Part shown: positions 33,378 to 44,955 of the stretch, one piece after another
Position numbering within the stretch: the stretch's first letter is position 1
How the letters are laid out: each line of letters starts with the position of its first letter
Origin: Lepidodermella squamata
Lineage: Eukaryota; Gastrotricha
Reading direction: 5' to 3'
DNA length: 64,000 bases
Assembly (NCBI GenBank): GCA_047495785.1
Contig: JBLDXI010000013.1
Location: forward strand, 1,984,001-2,048,000
Notes under the pieces: model-generated
The model's input: only the letters and a program-made list of their open reading frames with translations
The model's database searches: none
Told to the model about the DNA's origin: nothing
Translations under genes and position numbers: made by a program

Positions 33378-35470
33378 ATGACCTACATCTTAGCAGCTCT
33401 CTTTGTGCTGCCACTAATCGCTGCAAGACCAGAATTTCAGCAAGAAATTCCTAATGGAGGAGCCGTGCCTCATCCATGCAGCCCGGGCGAATTGTGGAAA
33501 GGCGTCGGCCATCAAATTGTTCAGGGCCAGGGTCCTCTGAACCCATTTGGCCGCGATTTTTTAGCGGCTAGGAAAAAATGGACAGTTGAACTTTGCCGGA
33601 AAGATAGCGATGGAGATGGCAAATCAAACGGAGAAGAATTGGGCGATCCGACCTGCAAATGGGCGAAAGGCCAGGCGAACCCGCCGCCAGCTGGCAACAA
33701 CAAAATCAGCCACCCTGGCGTCTGCGAACCCATTGAATCGTCAAGCTGTCGGCAGAAAAACTCATTCCTAGACAAAATCGAATCTTGCAATAAGGTACTG
33801 CAGAATCCGAAAAAGGATTGGTGCCCGCAGCTTAAGAGTGAAAAGGCAGTCAAATCGATCGAACTAAGGTTCAACCGAACAGTTGTACCAGCTAACGACA
33901 CTATTTACATGTGCCAGTACTTCGATCTGCCAAGTGACCAAGACTACCAAATAATCGCTGTAAGAATTTAGGCTGAAAATGATTTTTTTTAAATTTCATT
34001 ATTTACTAGTGGGAACCAATTATTGACAACTACGAACTAATGCATCACATTTTGCTATCCGGCTGTAATGGACCAGCTGAAGAGGGTATGTTAGCTCGTT
34101 CGAAGAAGTTCAAGGAGCCAGAGAGATGTCCTATGATGCCTCCGATTTGCTCTGTCTGGTCGATTGTTTGGGCTTTTGGGTAATAGCAATCCTTACCAGC
34201 TTTTCATATTCTATACTATGATTTTTAAAACAGCCAAGATAGCCGTTGCTATGGTAACGATACTGGCCTGTTGATAGGCAACAGCACCTACCGCAAGATT
34301 TTGATGCAGCTCCACTACAACAATCCGAATTTGCTTGAAAATATTGTCGATTCGGGTGGTGTCAGGATTTACTATGTCCCTCAGAAGCGGAAGTACAACG
34401 CAGCTATGCTGACTGTTGGCCAGCTCAACTTTGCGATACCACCCCAGGTCGAAACGTTCGCTGCAACAGCCAACTCGTTCCCAACGGCCAACTGCAGCCA
34501 GGCTTTGCTCGGCCGGGATAAGTTCTACTTGACATCAGTCTTCTTCCACATGCATAAGCTCGGGGTTTATGCGAAGCTGTCGATTCGGCGTAAAAATGGC
34601 ACCGTCGAGCAATTACTTGATGATTACGCGACCTACGACACGCCTCCGTTTTTGTGGTGGGAGACGCAGGAAGAAGCTCCTTACCTTCAAGCCGGCGATA
34701 ACATTCAAATGGAATGCCGATATTCGACCCTCGAAGTGAAGGAGGGCTACACGTTTTTCGGTGAACGAACGTCCGATGAAATGTGCATCGCCTTCATTGA
34801 ACTTTTCCCGCGGCCGAGGAACATGAGCTACCTGAACTTCTTATCTGTTGATGAGGTAATTTGCCCATTTCTACCTAGAGCTTGAATCATCTCTTACTAT
34901 TTATGAAGAATAATGCTTGCACCTGGTCGCCTTTGATGAGTGGTCGAAATGCGAGTTCGTTCAGCGTCCAAAATTGCAAAACAACCCCGTTCCGCGAGAA
35001 GCTTGCCATGTTGGCGAATACCACTAATGAAGGTCATTTATTGAAAAACTGCGGATCAAAGGTTTACCCAGCTGTTAATTGCTCACGAGTTTGCAGAAGG
35101 TAATGGCTTGAACACGTTAATCTTTAATTATAACTGAATCATCCCTAATACTAGCTTTATCGAGCGAAACAACCTGACCAGCGATCCTTGTATTGAAAAC
35201 GTAAAGACGTTTGTTGCTGCGACTAACTTGGGAGTTTTCCCAAGTTACGAAGACGTCTATCACGTCTATTCGCATATGGAGTTGTGCAGGTACGAAATTC
35301 TGGGCATTACACCACCGGCACGGACGACTACGACCGTTACTACCACTCAGCCATCAACGGTAGTAACTATGGCTGCTTTGGCGAAAGACAAAGCTTCATC
35401 CGGTTCAGTCATAGCTGCGACCATTCCGGTGATCATCTCCAGTGTTCTACTGATGATCAACAGCATTTAA
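33378..35470 (+). CDS. Temptin-copper monooxygenase fusion, gene F (5 exons)
   Basis: Exons 33378-33959, 34010-34179, 34234-34855, 34909-35099 and 35155-35470; introns 50-55 bp; 626 aa. Signal peptide (MTYILAALFVLPLIAA), temptin domain (about 18-125; PEFQQEIPNG, DSDGDGKSNGEELGDPTCKW, SHPGVCEP) in one exon with no intron. The hydroxylase core has H206-H207, LMQLHYNNP, FFHMHKLG and DEMC, so both copper sites are complete. It has an extra intron at WAFG/QDSRCY that A-E lack. A Thr-rich stretch (PPARTTTTVTTTQPSTV) leads to a hydrophobic end (SVIAATIPVIISSVLLMINSI), a probable stalk and anchor. It forms a subgroup with gene G, both starting RPEFQ. Confidence 0.9.
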
Positions 35471-35774
35471 GGCTACAATGCAAATAAGTGATTAGAAATT
35501 CAAATACCTAATTCAAAATAAGCAAGATAAGTAGCTCGAATACTGAAAGTAATTTTTCTGCTTCGGAAGAATTCGGGAGAAATAAACCCCCAAAATACCC
35601 GATTGGATTTAGTCCGGTAATTATCGGTATTTTACCGAATTTCTCAGCATTGTTAAATTTTACTTGACAAGTTTCACAGTTGATGAGCACTTTCATGGCA
35701 ATTTCGATACAATTTTAGAATTTTAGATCCAAACTATCTACAGTTGTGTTTGAAATGTTGTATCAGTGTGATGA
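35471..35774. other. Short spacer between convergent genes
   Basis: Contains a small inverted motif, ACCGATAATTACCGG/GTATTTTACCGAA, near 35,610-35,640. Otherwise plain. Confidence 0.35.
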
Positions 35775-36244
35775 TCAGAACAAAATGATTCCATCATGCA
35801 TGCCGGACATTATTTGTCGGGCGAGAATCTGCGCCCACAAGTAGAATGTCAGCTTGTTCTCGCAGACGGCGCGTGATCGAAAGAAGTGGATGCACGTTTT
35901 AAAGCGAAGTTGGTGCATGAGTTGACCAATCTGATCCTTAATGCGCGTATTGCTTTCTATCAGCAATTTCAGCGATCTCAGCATGCTTTGTTTTACCATT
36001 CGCACCTTCTTGGCTAGTTATAGAAAAGAATCAATTGAAAATACGGTTTTTAGTATTGTCATTATTGCTTACCAGTTGTGTTCGACGGATTCGACTTTGC
36101 GTCGATAACAGCATTCGGAGCTTCATTGTTGACTGCCAGCTGCGGCGATTCTAGATCAACCCCAGGCTCAGTATTGATAGGCTGAGTAATAGCTACGCTA
36201 GCAGACAATGTGCTAATTAAAATACACCTCGTGAGGAAAGCCAT
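35775..36244 (-). CDS. Small secreted protein of unknown family (2 exons)
   Basis: Exons 36244-36073 and 36013-35775 on the minus strand with a 59 bp phase 1 intron; 136 aa. Signal peptide MAFLTRCILISTLSASVAIT. A Pro/Asn-rich segment (INTEPGVDLESPQLAVNNEA) follows, then a basic helical C-terminal half (KKVRMVKQSMLRSLKLLIES) with two cysteines (KTCIHFF, RAVCENK). I do not recognise the family; the size and layout would suit a secreted peptide or small four-helix factor. A CATAAAAT box lies about 30 bp upstream of the ATG on the same strand, so the leader would be very short. Confidence 0.6.
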
Positions 36245-38049
36245 GTGAATGTTTGAAGGCTGCGTATCCCATTTTATGCGCAGCCTCCTACCTGCTTCAA
36301 CTATTCACCCTAAAAATCCAAAGATGATTCATTTTTATGAAATGTTAAAACGCAACGCGCCGGTTTTAAACACATTCGTGATGATACAAATATATACCTC
36401 CAAATGATTATTAGAGCTGTTTTTTTTGGCTGGTATTTCGGTAGTGATGCGTCCTAATATAAGCATCATATACGGAGGACGTTACATCGTTAGCGTCGAT
36501 GAATAACTCGGATTTATTGGATAATTTATGTTAGAGGTGTTTATTTTATAGGTGACCTTTAACAAGTGAAAAGTGGGGCTTTGCGAATTTTCTGTATTTT
36601 CCAGCAATTAGTTACAAGTTTGAAGTAGGACCATATTCTTGAACTTCAAGATTTTCTTACTCAGTTTTTCTTGACGATTTTTAATTTCCAAATTTCAGAC
36701 CTCTAGGATGCTCCCGGCCTCCTTAAAAGACGGGAAACCCCAGACTGTTGCTCAAAAGTATTATCGATTCAGGTTGATATGGGAATGCACTACCTTTATT
36801 CCGCCAAAATTTTCGAATATCCAGCAAAATTCCTCACCTCAGATCACCCAAAAAATATTGAATGCGCATAAGAAAATAACATCAGAATTTATTGCGTAGC
36901 GATCATCAATTGATGAACTAAATTTTTTGGGCGCACCTTTTTCGAAATTGTTGAGTTTTAAACTTTAGAGCCCAGTTTCTCAGCAACTCTGCCGACTTTC
37001 AACCTATTTTTGATATCGCTCGACTCCTCGTTAATTAATCTGGAAAGTGACATCAAAATCGCATGATGTCAAAATTTTCGCCAAGTCCCACTTTTCACTT
37101 GTTAACGGTCAGATGTTTATTTTTCACTCTCAACTTAACATTCGTCATCAAACATTGAGTTTCTCGCCATTTTTAAATCAAACGCTCATTCTTCATTCTG
37201 CTGATTTTCTTTTATTTTCACTCGCATTTTTGCTGTCGTATCTTCGCATCAAACTGACCCGCTGCTATGTCAAAGAATGACGCAATGGCTCAAAAGCCAT
37301 TCGAACTATATCGGCTTGTCAAATCAACTCTCCCCCTGAGTGAATTCGGCTCATGGCAATCAATTCGACGATGATCAGTGTCGATTTCAAGCTCAATCCT
37401 GTCGTCGATCGCGTTCGAGGAAGCAAGCCGTTGAACCAGATCGAGCTGATGGAATATGGCTCGGAATCCGAGGGGACTGCGCCGCCATTGTGGTAACTTC
37501 CAGGACGATTGCTGCTCGAACTTCGCGACTGCCGCGGAGGAGCTCTTCTGTGTTTTATTGGGGCTGATAGGCCGTAATTTGCTCAATATTCAAATTTTAT
37601 CAGGTACCAGGACTTGGAAATTCGGCTGCTATCAATTTACAATTTTTTCAATTTCATTGTACCAATAAAACGCGATCAGGTAATACTTCATGACTGTTAA
37701 AAACTGAAAACTGCAAAGATCGCTGTTGAATTATCTGAATGCATCAAAGTTCAGCAAGCCCATGCGCTGGCCAGAAAAAATGACGTAAACAACCTCTAGC
37801 TTGAGCGTAACGTCTTTGCTGTCACCGCAGAGGGTCTAGAATCGAGGCCGAAAACAAAAATAACGTGTGTGCCATAAAAAAATGTCCAAAACTCCTGAAA
37901 TTCATGAAACCTTAACAGCCCACGATTGTTCACGGCCTCATTTTTTAACCTTCGATGTGCATAAAGTCCTGATAAGTGAGTTCACGCATACGGTATTTAT
38001 ACAGACAAAGATATTACTCTAAAAACGCTAATCTAAGAGCTTCAAGATA
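36245..38049. other. 1.8 kb with one doubtful short gene
   Basis: 37,265-37,680 may be a small spliced gene: a pyrimidine-rich leader, ATGs at 37,267 and 37,353, a frame reading MAINSTMISVDFKLNPVVDRV up to a stop at about 37,496, and an AATAAA at about 37,664. The exon structure could not be settled. The rest is AT-rich, ending with the promoter of gene G. Confidence 0.3.
37994..38000 (+). promoter_or_regulatory. TATTTAT box of gene G
   Basis: CGGTATTTATACAG lies 56 bp before the ATG at 38050. Confidence 0.5.
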
Positions 38050-40038
38050 ATGTTGCGCTTTACCCTTCTAATCGGGTCTGTTGCTGTCGCCAGCGCCCGG
38101 CCAGAATTTCAGCTAGAATTACCCAACGGGAATAAAGTTCCGCATCCTTGCGATGCCAGTCAAATGTGGCCGGGAGTCGGCCACACGTTAGCACAAGGCC
38201 AGGGGCCCTTCAATCAGTTTGGTCGTGACTTTCTCGCCGCGAGGAAGAGATGGACATCAGCGCTATGCCAAAAGGACAGCGATGGCGATGGTAAAACTAA
38301 CGGTGAAGAGTTGGGCGATCCGACTTGTACCTGGGCTAATGGTAGGCCGGTCCTGGGAACCGCCACAGGTCACCCAGGCGTTTGCGAGCCCATTGATTCG
38401 CCAATCTGCCGGGAAAGGAATGGTTTCCTAGATAAAATCGACGCTTGCAACGCAGCGCTGAATAAGCCTCCAACAGATTGGTGCCCTCAACTTCAGGCCG
38501 AAAGCGATGTCAAAACTATTGACCTTCGATTTGAACGAACGGCCGTTCCAGCGAATGATACCGTTTATTACTGCAAGGCCTTTGATCTGCCAAGCGATCG
38601 GGATTATCAAATTATTGCTGTAAGGTGTCTCATAATGAGCCGGCTGACTTATATATACGAAATCTTTTTTTTCAGTGGGAAATCATGAACGACAATACCG
38701 AACTACTTCACCACATGGCTGTTTTCGGTTGCAATGGGCCGGCTGAAGAAGAAGCTCTGGCTAAGACAAAGCAGTATGGCTCGCCTGAAAATTGCCCAAT
38801 GATACCAGCTCAGTGCACAGCTTGGTCCGTAGTCTGGGCCTTAGGGTATGGGAGCATAGATTCATCTTTCAGCTGAAGGTAAATTTCCAATTTTTTCAGG
38901 CAAGACAGCCGATGCTACAGCAGTGATACTGGAATTTTGATCGGAAACAGCACATACAGACGAGTTCTGCTACAGCTGCATTACAACAATCCCAATTTGA
39001 AAGATAACATCATCGACTCAAGTGGGATACGATTCTACTACGTCCCAAAACGTCGCCAATATGACATGTCCATGTTGACAATTGCTCAGTTGGATCTGGC
39101 TATTCCACCTGGGCAAGATGTGGTGACAGCTAACGCTACGTCTTTCCCACAGTCGACAAACTGCAGCCAAATATTGTTCGGAAATGAGAAGTACTACCTT
39201 ACATCGGTTTTCTTCCACATGCATCAACTTGGAAACCACGCCAAACTCGCGATTCGAAGGAGAAACGGCACGTTGGAATGGCTGATTGATGAATACGTCA
39301 CCTACGACAACCCCAAGTTTCTGTGGTACACGAGCAAAAACGAGGCGCCTGCGCTTCAAGCTGGAGATACCTTGGAGATCGAATGCGGCTACACAACTCA
39401 GTACAAAACTGAGGCTTACACGTTTTTCGGGGAGCGAACCTCGGATGAGATGTGCGTCGCTTTCATCGAACTATTCCCACGGCCGAGGGATATGAGCTAC
39501 CTTAATTTCATGTCTGTCAGGACGGTAAAATAGCTTGTAACCTTGAAATTAAGCGAGCTTGAATTGTTTTTTTTTTGACCTCAGAAAAACTCGTGTCAAT
39601 GGAACCCCATGTTCTCAGGCTCGTACCAGCCTGAAACTATCGAGAATTGCGTGGTTGATCCTTTCAGAGGCAAGCTTTTCGGCCTGGCTGCTAATCCGGG
39701 CGAAGGACATCTCATGGGTATCTGTCCTTCCAACGATTATCCGGCCAAAGTTTGCTCACCAATCTGCAAAAGGTTAGTGGAATCCAGCTTATCAACGCTT
39801 GTAAATTAACGCTTATTTCTGTGTAATTAGTTTCCTTCTGAGAAATGGGCTGGTAAATGATACTTGCACGGCGACCGAAGGCGTCTTTGTACCAGCGACA
39901 GCCATGTCTTATTTCCCGACATTTGAGAGCTCTTATCGGGTCTATTCTCATATGAATCTTTGTTTGACTGAAATCCGGGCAGCAGTTACAACGACGACAA
40001 GACCTATGGGCCGAGGACGCCGAAGTTTGCCGTTATAA
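38050..40038 (+). CDS. Temptin-copper monooxygenase fusion, gene G (5 exons)
   Basis: Exons 38050-38619, 38676-38845, 38900-39524, 39585-39772 and 39831-40038; introns 54-60 bp; 586 aa. Signal peptide (MLRFTLLIGSVAVASA), temptin domain in a single exon (PEFQLELPNG, GPFNQFGRDF, DSDGDGKTNGEELGDPTCTW, GHPGVCEP), hydroxylase core with H202-H203, LLQLHYNNP, FFHMHQLG and DEMC. Intron positions equal those of gene F, including WALG/QDSRCY. Unlike gene F it ends TTTTRPMGRGRRSLPL, with no hydrophobic tail, so it is probably released rather than anchored. The basic GRGRR end could be a processing site; that is speculation. Confidence 0.9.
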
Positions 40039-40748
40039 TAATTTTTTCAATAATTTCTGAACAAATAAATGAATTTCTTGTGACATATGTATGGTATTTC
40101 TTATTATAGTCATATTGTCATATTGGGACTCTTCACCTCATTTCTTTTACCCTGGTTGTAGAAAATGCTTCAAAGTTGCAGTTGAGAGGTTTCTATAAGC
40201 TATGTATTCTTTTCAAGTTCGATTCCAAGTTCAAAAAATGCGTTAAAGATTCAGAAGCTGGGAGAACTGAGTACGGTTTAGGACCGTGTTTTTCATGGTT
40301 TCTTTTGAAAAGACTAATGGTGCATTGTTGTAAACTCAATTTTGAATTTTATGAATAAAAATGAGTCTTCAACTGTGGGGGTGGGTTCATTCGCCCTCAT
40401 TGAAACCGGAAATGATGTTAGAAGAGAATGAATAAAAACATAATTATATTTAGTAGATGGAATAAAATAATTCGAAGCAGCTTGGAAATTTCTCGAAGTT
40501 TCATTTGCTACATTCCGGCGATATAGCCGTGCGCCAGGTTTATGCTGTGTATTGTTGAATTGTTGCACGCCAACTGGAAAAAGCAGTTCACTACGATTAT
40601 CATCACAAGTGAAAAAAATGTACAGAAGATTGTAAAGCACTATTTCCGGCCTGAAAACGCGTGGTTGTGTGGGCTTTTTTTCAGGTTGTTGATTATGGAA
40701 TTGGACCTTGGCAAGGACGTTGGCTTTGATGATCGCATGGGCTGTGGG
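40039..40748. other. Upstream region of CYCAC gene 2
   Basis: From about 40,475 to 40,812 it matches 43,685-44,020 upstream of CYCAC gene 3 (CAGCTTGGAAATTTCTCGAA, GCACTATTTCCGGCCTGAAAA, TATTTAAAGGACAT). So a segment of about 340 bp of promoter was duplicated with the gene. Confidence 0.7.
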
Positions 40749-40755
40749 TATTTAA
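40749..40755 (+). promoter_or_regulatory. TATTTAA core promoter, CYCAC gene 2
   Basis: GGGTATTTAAAGGACA, 64 bp before the ATG, followed about 30 bp on by a TTCATCATTTAAC string that recurs in the other members and probably contains the transcription start. Confidence 0.7.
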
Positions 40756-40812
40756 AGGACATGGAGAAGTAGCGAAATTTCATCATTTAACATTTTCTTT
40801 CAAGATTCAAGT

Positions 40813-41850
40813 ATGGGTTTCGGTTCATTCTCCTGCATGACTGCTGCTTTGGTGGCGATTGTTGCCTTCAGCAATGTTTATTCTGCTCAAACGGGCAATG
40901 GCAATAGCAATGGCAATAGCAATGGCAATGGCGGCAGTCCGCCAGCGGTCAATGTAACTCTGTACAGTGAATGCAAGTGCTACTGTCTACCGCCACCACC
41001 CCAAGGTGGTCCAGGTGGTCAAGCTGGCCAAACAAGTCGAAGCAGACGTCAAGCTCAACAAGGTGGCCAAGGTCAGGGCGGTCAAAGCAAAGCAACGAAA
41101 GCCCAAGGAGGTCAAGGTGGTCAAGGTCAAGGTGGCCAAAGCCAGGGCGGTCAGGGCCAAGGCGGTCAGGGTCAAGGCGGCCAAGGCCAAGGAGGTCAGG
41201 GTCAAGGCGGCCAAGGCCAAGGAGGTCAGGGTCAAGGAGGCCAAGGTCAGGGCGGTCAGGGTCAAGGCGGCCAAGGCCAAGGAGGTCAGGGTCAAGGAGG
41301 CCAAGGTCAGGGCGGTCAGGGTCAAGGAGGCCAAGGAGGTCAGGGTCAAGGTGGTCAAGGTCAAGGTGGCCAAAGCCAGGGCGGTCAGGGCCAAGGCGGT
41401 CAGGGTCAAGGCGGCCAAGGCCAAGGAGGCCAGGGTCAAGGAGGCCAAGGCCAAGGAGGCCAGGGTCAAGGAGGCCAAGGAGGCCAGGGTCAAGGAGGCC
41501 AAGGCCAAGGAGGTCAAGGCCAAGGAGGCCAGGGCCAAGGCGGTCAAAGTCAAGGCGGCCAAGGCCAAGGAGGTCAGGGTCAAGGCGGTGCAAACAAAGC
41601 CCAAGGTGGTCAAGCCCAAGGAGGCAAAGCAGGTCGAAGGAAACGTCAAGCTGGAGGTAACCGAGGAAGCCAAGGTCAAGGACAGCAGAAAGGACCCGGT
41701 GGACCTCCTCCTGGTCCTATTCAGATCCCTGATAGCCAGGCCATTCCTGAGTTGAAGAGTTCGGACTACACAAATGGAACGTGCTATTGTGCCTGCCGCA
41801 AGGGATCTTTGGTTACAACCTTCCCGATACAACTCGGCAATCAGAATTGA
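40813..41850 (+). CDS. CYCAC-family secreted protein 2, GQGGQ repeat linker
   Basis: 345 aa, one exon. Signal peptide (MGFGSFSCMTAALVAIVAFSNVYS), an Asn/Gly/Ser stretch (NGNSNGNSNGNGG), the first Cys motif YSECKCYCLPPPP, a linker of roughly 200 residues made of GQGGQ five-residue repeats (about 100-265) bounded by basic clusters (SRSRRQ, GRRKRQ), then PGGPPPG and the closing block PELKSSDYTNGTCYCACRKGSLVTTFPIQLGNQN, given here in outline only (positions 312-345). The RRKRQ clusters look like furin-type cleavage sites. Extracellular; a Gln-rich, cross-linkable matrix or glue is a fair guess. AATAAA at 41932. Confidence 0.85.
   Translation: MGFGSFSCMTAALVAIVAFSNVYSAQTGNGNSNGNSNGNGGSPPAVNVTLYSECKCYCLPPPPQGGPGGQAGQTSRSRRQAQQGGQGQGGQSKATKAQGGQGGQGQGGQSQGGQGQGGQGQGGQGQGGQGQGGQGQGGQGQGGQGQGGQGQGGQGQGGQGQGGQGQGGQGQGGQGGQGQGGQGQGGQSQGGQGQGGQGQGGQGQGGQGQGGQGQGGQGQGGQGGQGQGGQGQGGQGQGGQGQGGQSQGGQGQGGQGQGGANKAQGGQAQGGKAGRRKRQAGGNRGSQGQGQQKGPGGPPPGPIQIPDSQAIPELKSSDYTNGTCYCACRKGSLVTTFPIQLGNQN
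41109..41600 (+). repeat. Coding 15-18 bp minisatellite (GQGGQ units)
   Basis: Tandem CAAGGAGGTCAGGGT-type units, with blocks of several units duplicated as wholes (compare 41,190-41,260 with 41,260-41,330). Length polymorphism is expected. Confidence 0.85.
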
Positions 41851-43958
41851 ACCATGACTTATTAATTTAATACTTCCACATATTTTATATTGCACCGATC
41901 ATTCTATCAGCACAGCTTTTTGCTCTTTTTGAATAAAACCGAATAATTAATAGAAATTTAAACAATTATTGTTAACTTGCTACGCTCCTGACCGGCTTTC
42001 GTTCCTAAAATGTTGGCCGCTTGATGAACTAGAGATAGAGAATTTCATTTTCAATTTTTATACAGAGGCATAAATTCGCCCTGTCAAAAGGTAAACTTAG
42101 ACTGCCTCATGTTTGATCCCGAGTTGACGAGAAGTTCTTAATTCTTCAAGTTGTTTAAATCTGAATCGCTTCGCCTGAAGCATACGTCATGCGCGGGGCA
42201 AAAAGCGCTATGTTCACAAAGCAAATTTTCGAGGGAAAAACATAGCATTAGACAAGTATCGACACAGCAAGAAATGACTCAGCGCCTGAGACACGAACAC
42301 GTTTCTCTAACGTGGACACACGACTCGGTGGACAGACGATGCAATGAGCCCGAAGGCAGTCGTTTGGACTGCTAACTCCTCCCAAGAATAGGCATGCAAC
42401 ACCTTGGGTGCTGATTCATGAATTTCTTAGAGGCCAAAAATCGAAAGCTCCAATTTTCAACTGTCGATCTCCTTGCGATTGGAGCTTGCATTACAAAGAA
42501 CCAATTGCCATCGGATATAGATCTCTTCGAGAGAAACACAACGCTATTTCTTTCATAATTTTAGGAATGAATAGACTGCCTGAAAATTGGGAGATAGGGT
42601 TTTGCATTCGGATATAAAACCATGACAACTGCATCAAAAGAGTTCATTCAACGGCTTTTGCAGGAGCGAGATTTTTGAGATTTTGAATATTTCTGTATTA
42701 TTTCTTATAATCAGTGGACTTGGAGCGGATGGTTGTTCCTGATTTTTCTGGGAATTTCGAGAGCTTTCAACAATGAACCTGCTCTGGATTTTTTCCAACC
42801 GTCACACGAGCTAAGGAGGCCAACGGCAGAATAAATTCATAATTGAATCATCAGCAGTAATTTTGCATTGTTTTTCTAGTCAAAATGTTTTTAAATTTAT
42901 AAAAAACCAGAAAAAAATCATGCAAATTCGCTTGAAATCTTTCTATCATCTTATAGCTTTCGAAACTTTTCAAATTTTTGAAATGGCATCCACACAGTTT
43001 TTAATTTGATATAATTTAATGAAACTCGGGGAACTGCTACATTTAAACACTGGGAATCTTTTGATAGTAAACTCGTCCGTATCGGAGGCCGCGTGGTTGA
43101 TCAGTCGCTTACGACCCGAGCTTTTTCGCCCCCCTCAATCCGTAGCATCGTTTTGTCCCTCTCTAACGGTGAGAACGATATCCAAGCCTGGTTGTCGCTT
43201 GGAGTATGAGACATCGAACAGGCAGACACAGCTGGGCCTGTTGAGCAAGCTTGAGTTCGGCGAAGGAGGCAGCTCTATTCGATGACATCAAAGCCTGTGA
43301 AGCGCGGGCGGCGTCAAAACTGGTTCAATTTCTACGTAATTAATTGATCTTATTTTCAAAACAATCAAAATCTTTGATTCTACAAATTATAATAAATTTT
43401 TGTTAAATGTCTCTCATCTCATGCCAGATGCCAGATTTAATAAAATATCAACTCTTTCCATCGGAAAATGGTGATTTCTTTTAGCTTTTTGATACAGGGT
43501 AAGTTGAGGCCAGAATACAATAAAAGTAGGCTTATCATCACGTTGCAGCGAAATTGCTTTCAAAATTTCAATTTGCACTGGCGTTGATGACAGCCTCCTC
43601 ATGGTCTTTGGGGAAAAAACACGCGTTGACGTCCTTCGCGCTCTGCGTGGAGTTTAATCGCCCACTTTTTTATGACAAATAAGTCGCAACAGCTTGGAAA
43701 TTTCTCGAAAGGTTTCATGTGCTGCATTCCAGTAATTTCACCCTGCGTCAGGTTCATGTGGCGTGTTGTTGAACTGTAGCACGCCAACTGCAAAAAGCAG
43801 TTCACTGCGATTATCATCTCAAATGAAAAAAATACAGATATATAGCACTATTTCCGGCCTGAAAATGCGTGGTTGAGTGGGCTATCCTTTCAGGTTGATA
43901 ATTATGGAATTAGGCCTTGGCAAGGACTGAGGCTTTGTTGATCGCGACAGCTGAGGGT
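41851..43958. other. 2.1 kb spacer before CYCAC gene 3
   Basis: No gene recognised in 41,950-43,400. From about 43,560 it resembles the upstream regions of other family members: CAATTTGCACTGGCGT is shared with 53,010 and 55,075, and 43,685 onward matches the flank of gene 2. Confidence 0.5.
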
Positions 43959-43965
43959 ATTTAAA
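43959..43965 (+). promoter_or_regulatory. TATTTAA core promoter, CYCAC gene 3
   Basis: GGGTATTTAAAGGACA, 62 bp before the ATG, followed by TTCAGCATTCAAC. Confidence 0.7.
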
Positions 43966-44020
43966 GGACATTGAGAAGTAGCAAATTTCAGCATTCAACA
44001 TTTTCTTTCGAGATTCAAGT

Positions 44021-44617
44021 ATGGGTTTCGGTTCATTCTCCTGCATGACTGCTGCTTTGGTGGCGATTGTCGCCTTCAGCAATGTTTATTCTGCTCAAAC
44101 GGGCAATGGCAATAGCAATGGCAATAGCAATGGCAATGGCGGCAGTCCGCCAGCGGTCAATGTAACTCTGTACAGTGAATGCAAGTGCTACTGTCCACAG
44201 CCACCACCCCAAGGTGGTCCAGGTGGTCAAGGTGGCCAAGCAAGTCGAAGCAAACGTCAAGCTGGAGGTAACCAAGGTCAGGGTCGAAGCCAAAGCCAAG
44301 GCCAAAGTCAGGGTCGAGGCCAAGGCCAAGGACAAGGCCAAGGACAAGGCCAAGGACAAGGACAAGGACAAGGCCAAGGCCAAGGACAAGGCCAAGGACA
44401 AGGCCAAGGACAAGGCCAAGGCCAAGGACAAGGACAAGGACAAGGACAAGGTGGTCAAGGGCAGCAGAAAGGACCCGGTGGACCTCCTCCTATTCAGATT
44501 CCTGATAGCCAGGCCATTCCAGAATTGAAGAGTTCGGACTACACAAATGGAACGTGCTATTGTGCCTGCCGCACGGGATCTTTGGTTACAACCTTCCCGC
44601 TACAACTCGGCAACTAA
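44021..44617 (+). CDS. CYCAC-family secreted protein 3, GQ repeat linker
   Basis: 198 aa, one exon. Its first 75 codons and last 45 codons are nearly the same as those of gene 2 at DNA level, but the linker is a plain Gly-Gln dipeptide repeat (about 90-150) from a GGCCAAGGACAA hexamer/12-mer, after SRSKRQAGGN. Family blocks: signal peptide, YSECKCYCPQPPP, then ELKSSDYTNGTCYCAC and GSLVTTFPLQLGN. The pair shows that the terminal blocks are held constant while the middle is swapped or re-expanded. Secreted; role unknown. AATAAA at 44740. Confidence 0.85.
   Translation: MGFGSFSCMTAALVAIVAFSNVYSAQTGNGNSNGNSNGNGGSPPAVNVTLYSECKCYCPQPPPQGGPGGQGGQASRSKRQAGGNQGQGRSQSQGQSQGRGQGQGQGQGQGQGQGQGQGQGQGQGQGQGQGQGQGQGQGQGQGQGGQGQQKGPGGPPPIQIPDSQAIPELKSSDYTNGTCYCACRTGSLVTTFPLQLGN
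44290..44460 (+). repeat. Coding GGCCAAGGACAA repeat (GQ units)
   Basis: Runs of GGCCAA and GGACAA hexamers encode Gly-Gln. Confidence 0.85.
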
Positions 44618-44849
44618 ACTAGAATCGACTGGAACCTTGACTGATTTTTTACACATTTTGCACATTGTGTAGTTCCTACTTTTGCAATGATATTTCTATA
44701 AGCACAATTTTTTCCTTTCATTTGATGGCACTCTATTTGAATAAAACCGCCTGCTTGATCGAAATTAAAATTTTTTTGTTATAAAATGCTGGGAATAGCC
44801 GAAAAATGGCACTAAGCTCCTGACCGGTCCCATTTCGGCACCGGTTATA

Positions 44850-44955
44850 GTCGAACCTATTCGAACCTGTTTTAGCTTGGTCGAACCTAGCCGAAACTGG
44901 TTTGGCTTGCTTGAACCTTTCGACACCAGAGAGTCGAACCTAGTCGAACGTCTTG
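44850..44955. repeat. Degenerate TCGAACCTA short repeats
   Basis: TCGAACCT or a one-base variant appears at least six times in about 100 bp. Confidence 0.5.

Noticed and set aside
37290-37586. Minus-strand 98-codon frame
   Set aside because: A plus-strand leader, ATG and poly(A) signal in the same place look more like a small transcript; neither strand could be settled.
41109-41600. CRISPR-like or satellite array
   Set aside because: The repeat is continuous, without unique spacers, and is in frame within a coding gene of an animal.
40949-41755. Long overlapping open frames on both strands inside the GQGGQ gene
   Set aside because: They arise from the 15-18 bp repeat, which is open in several frames. 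Only one frame has a signal peptide and the family end blocks.
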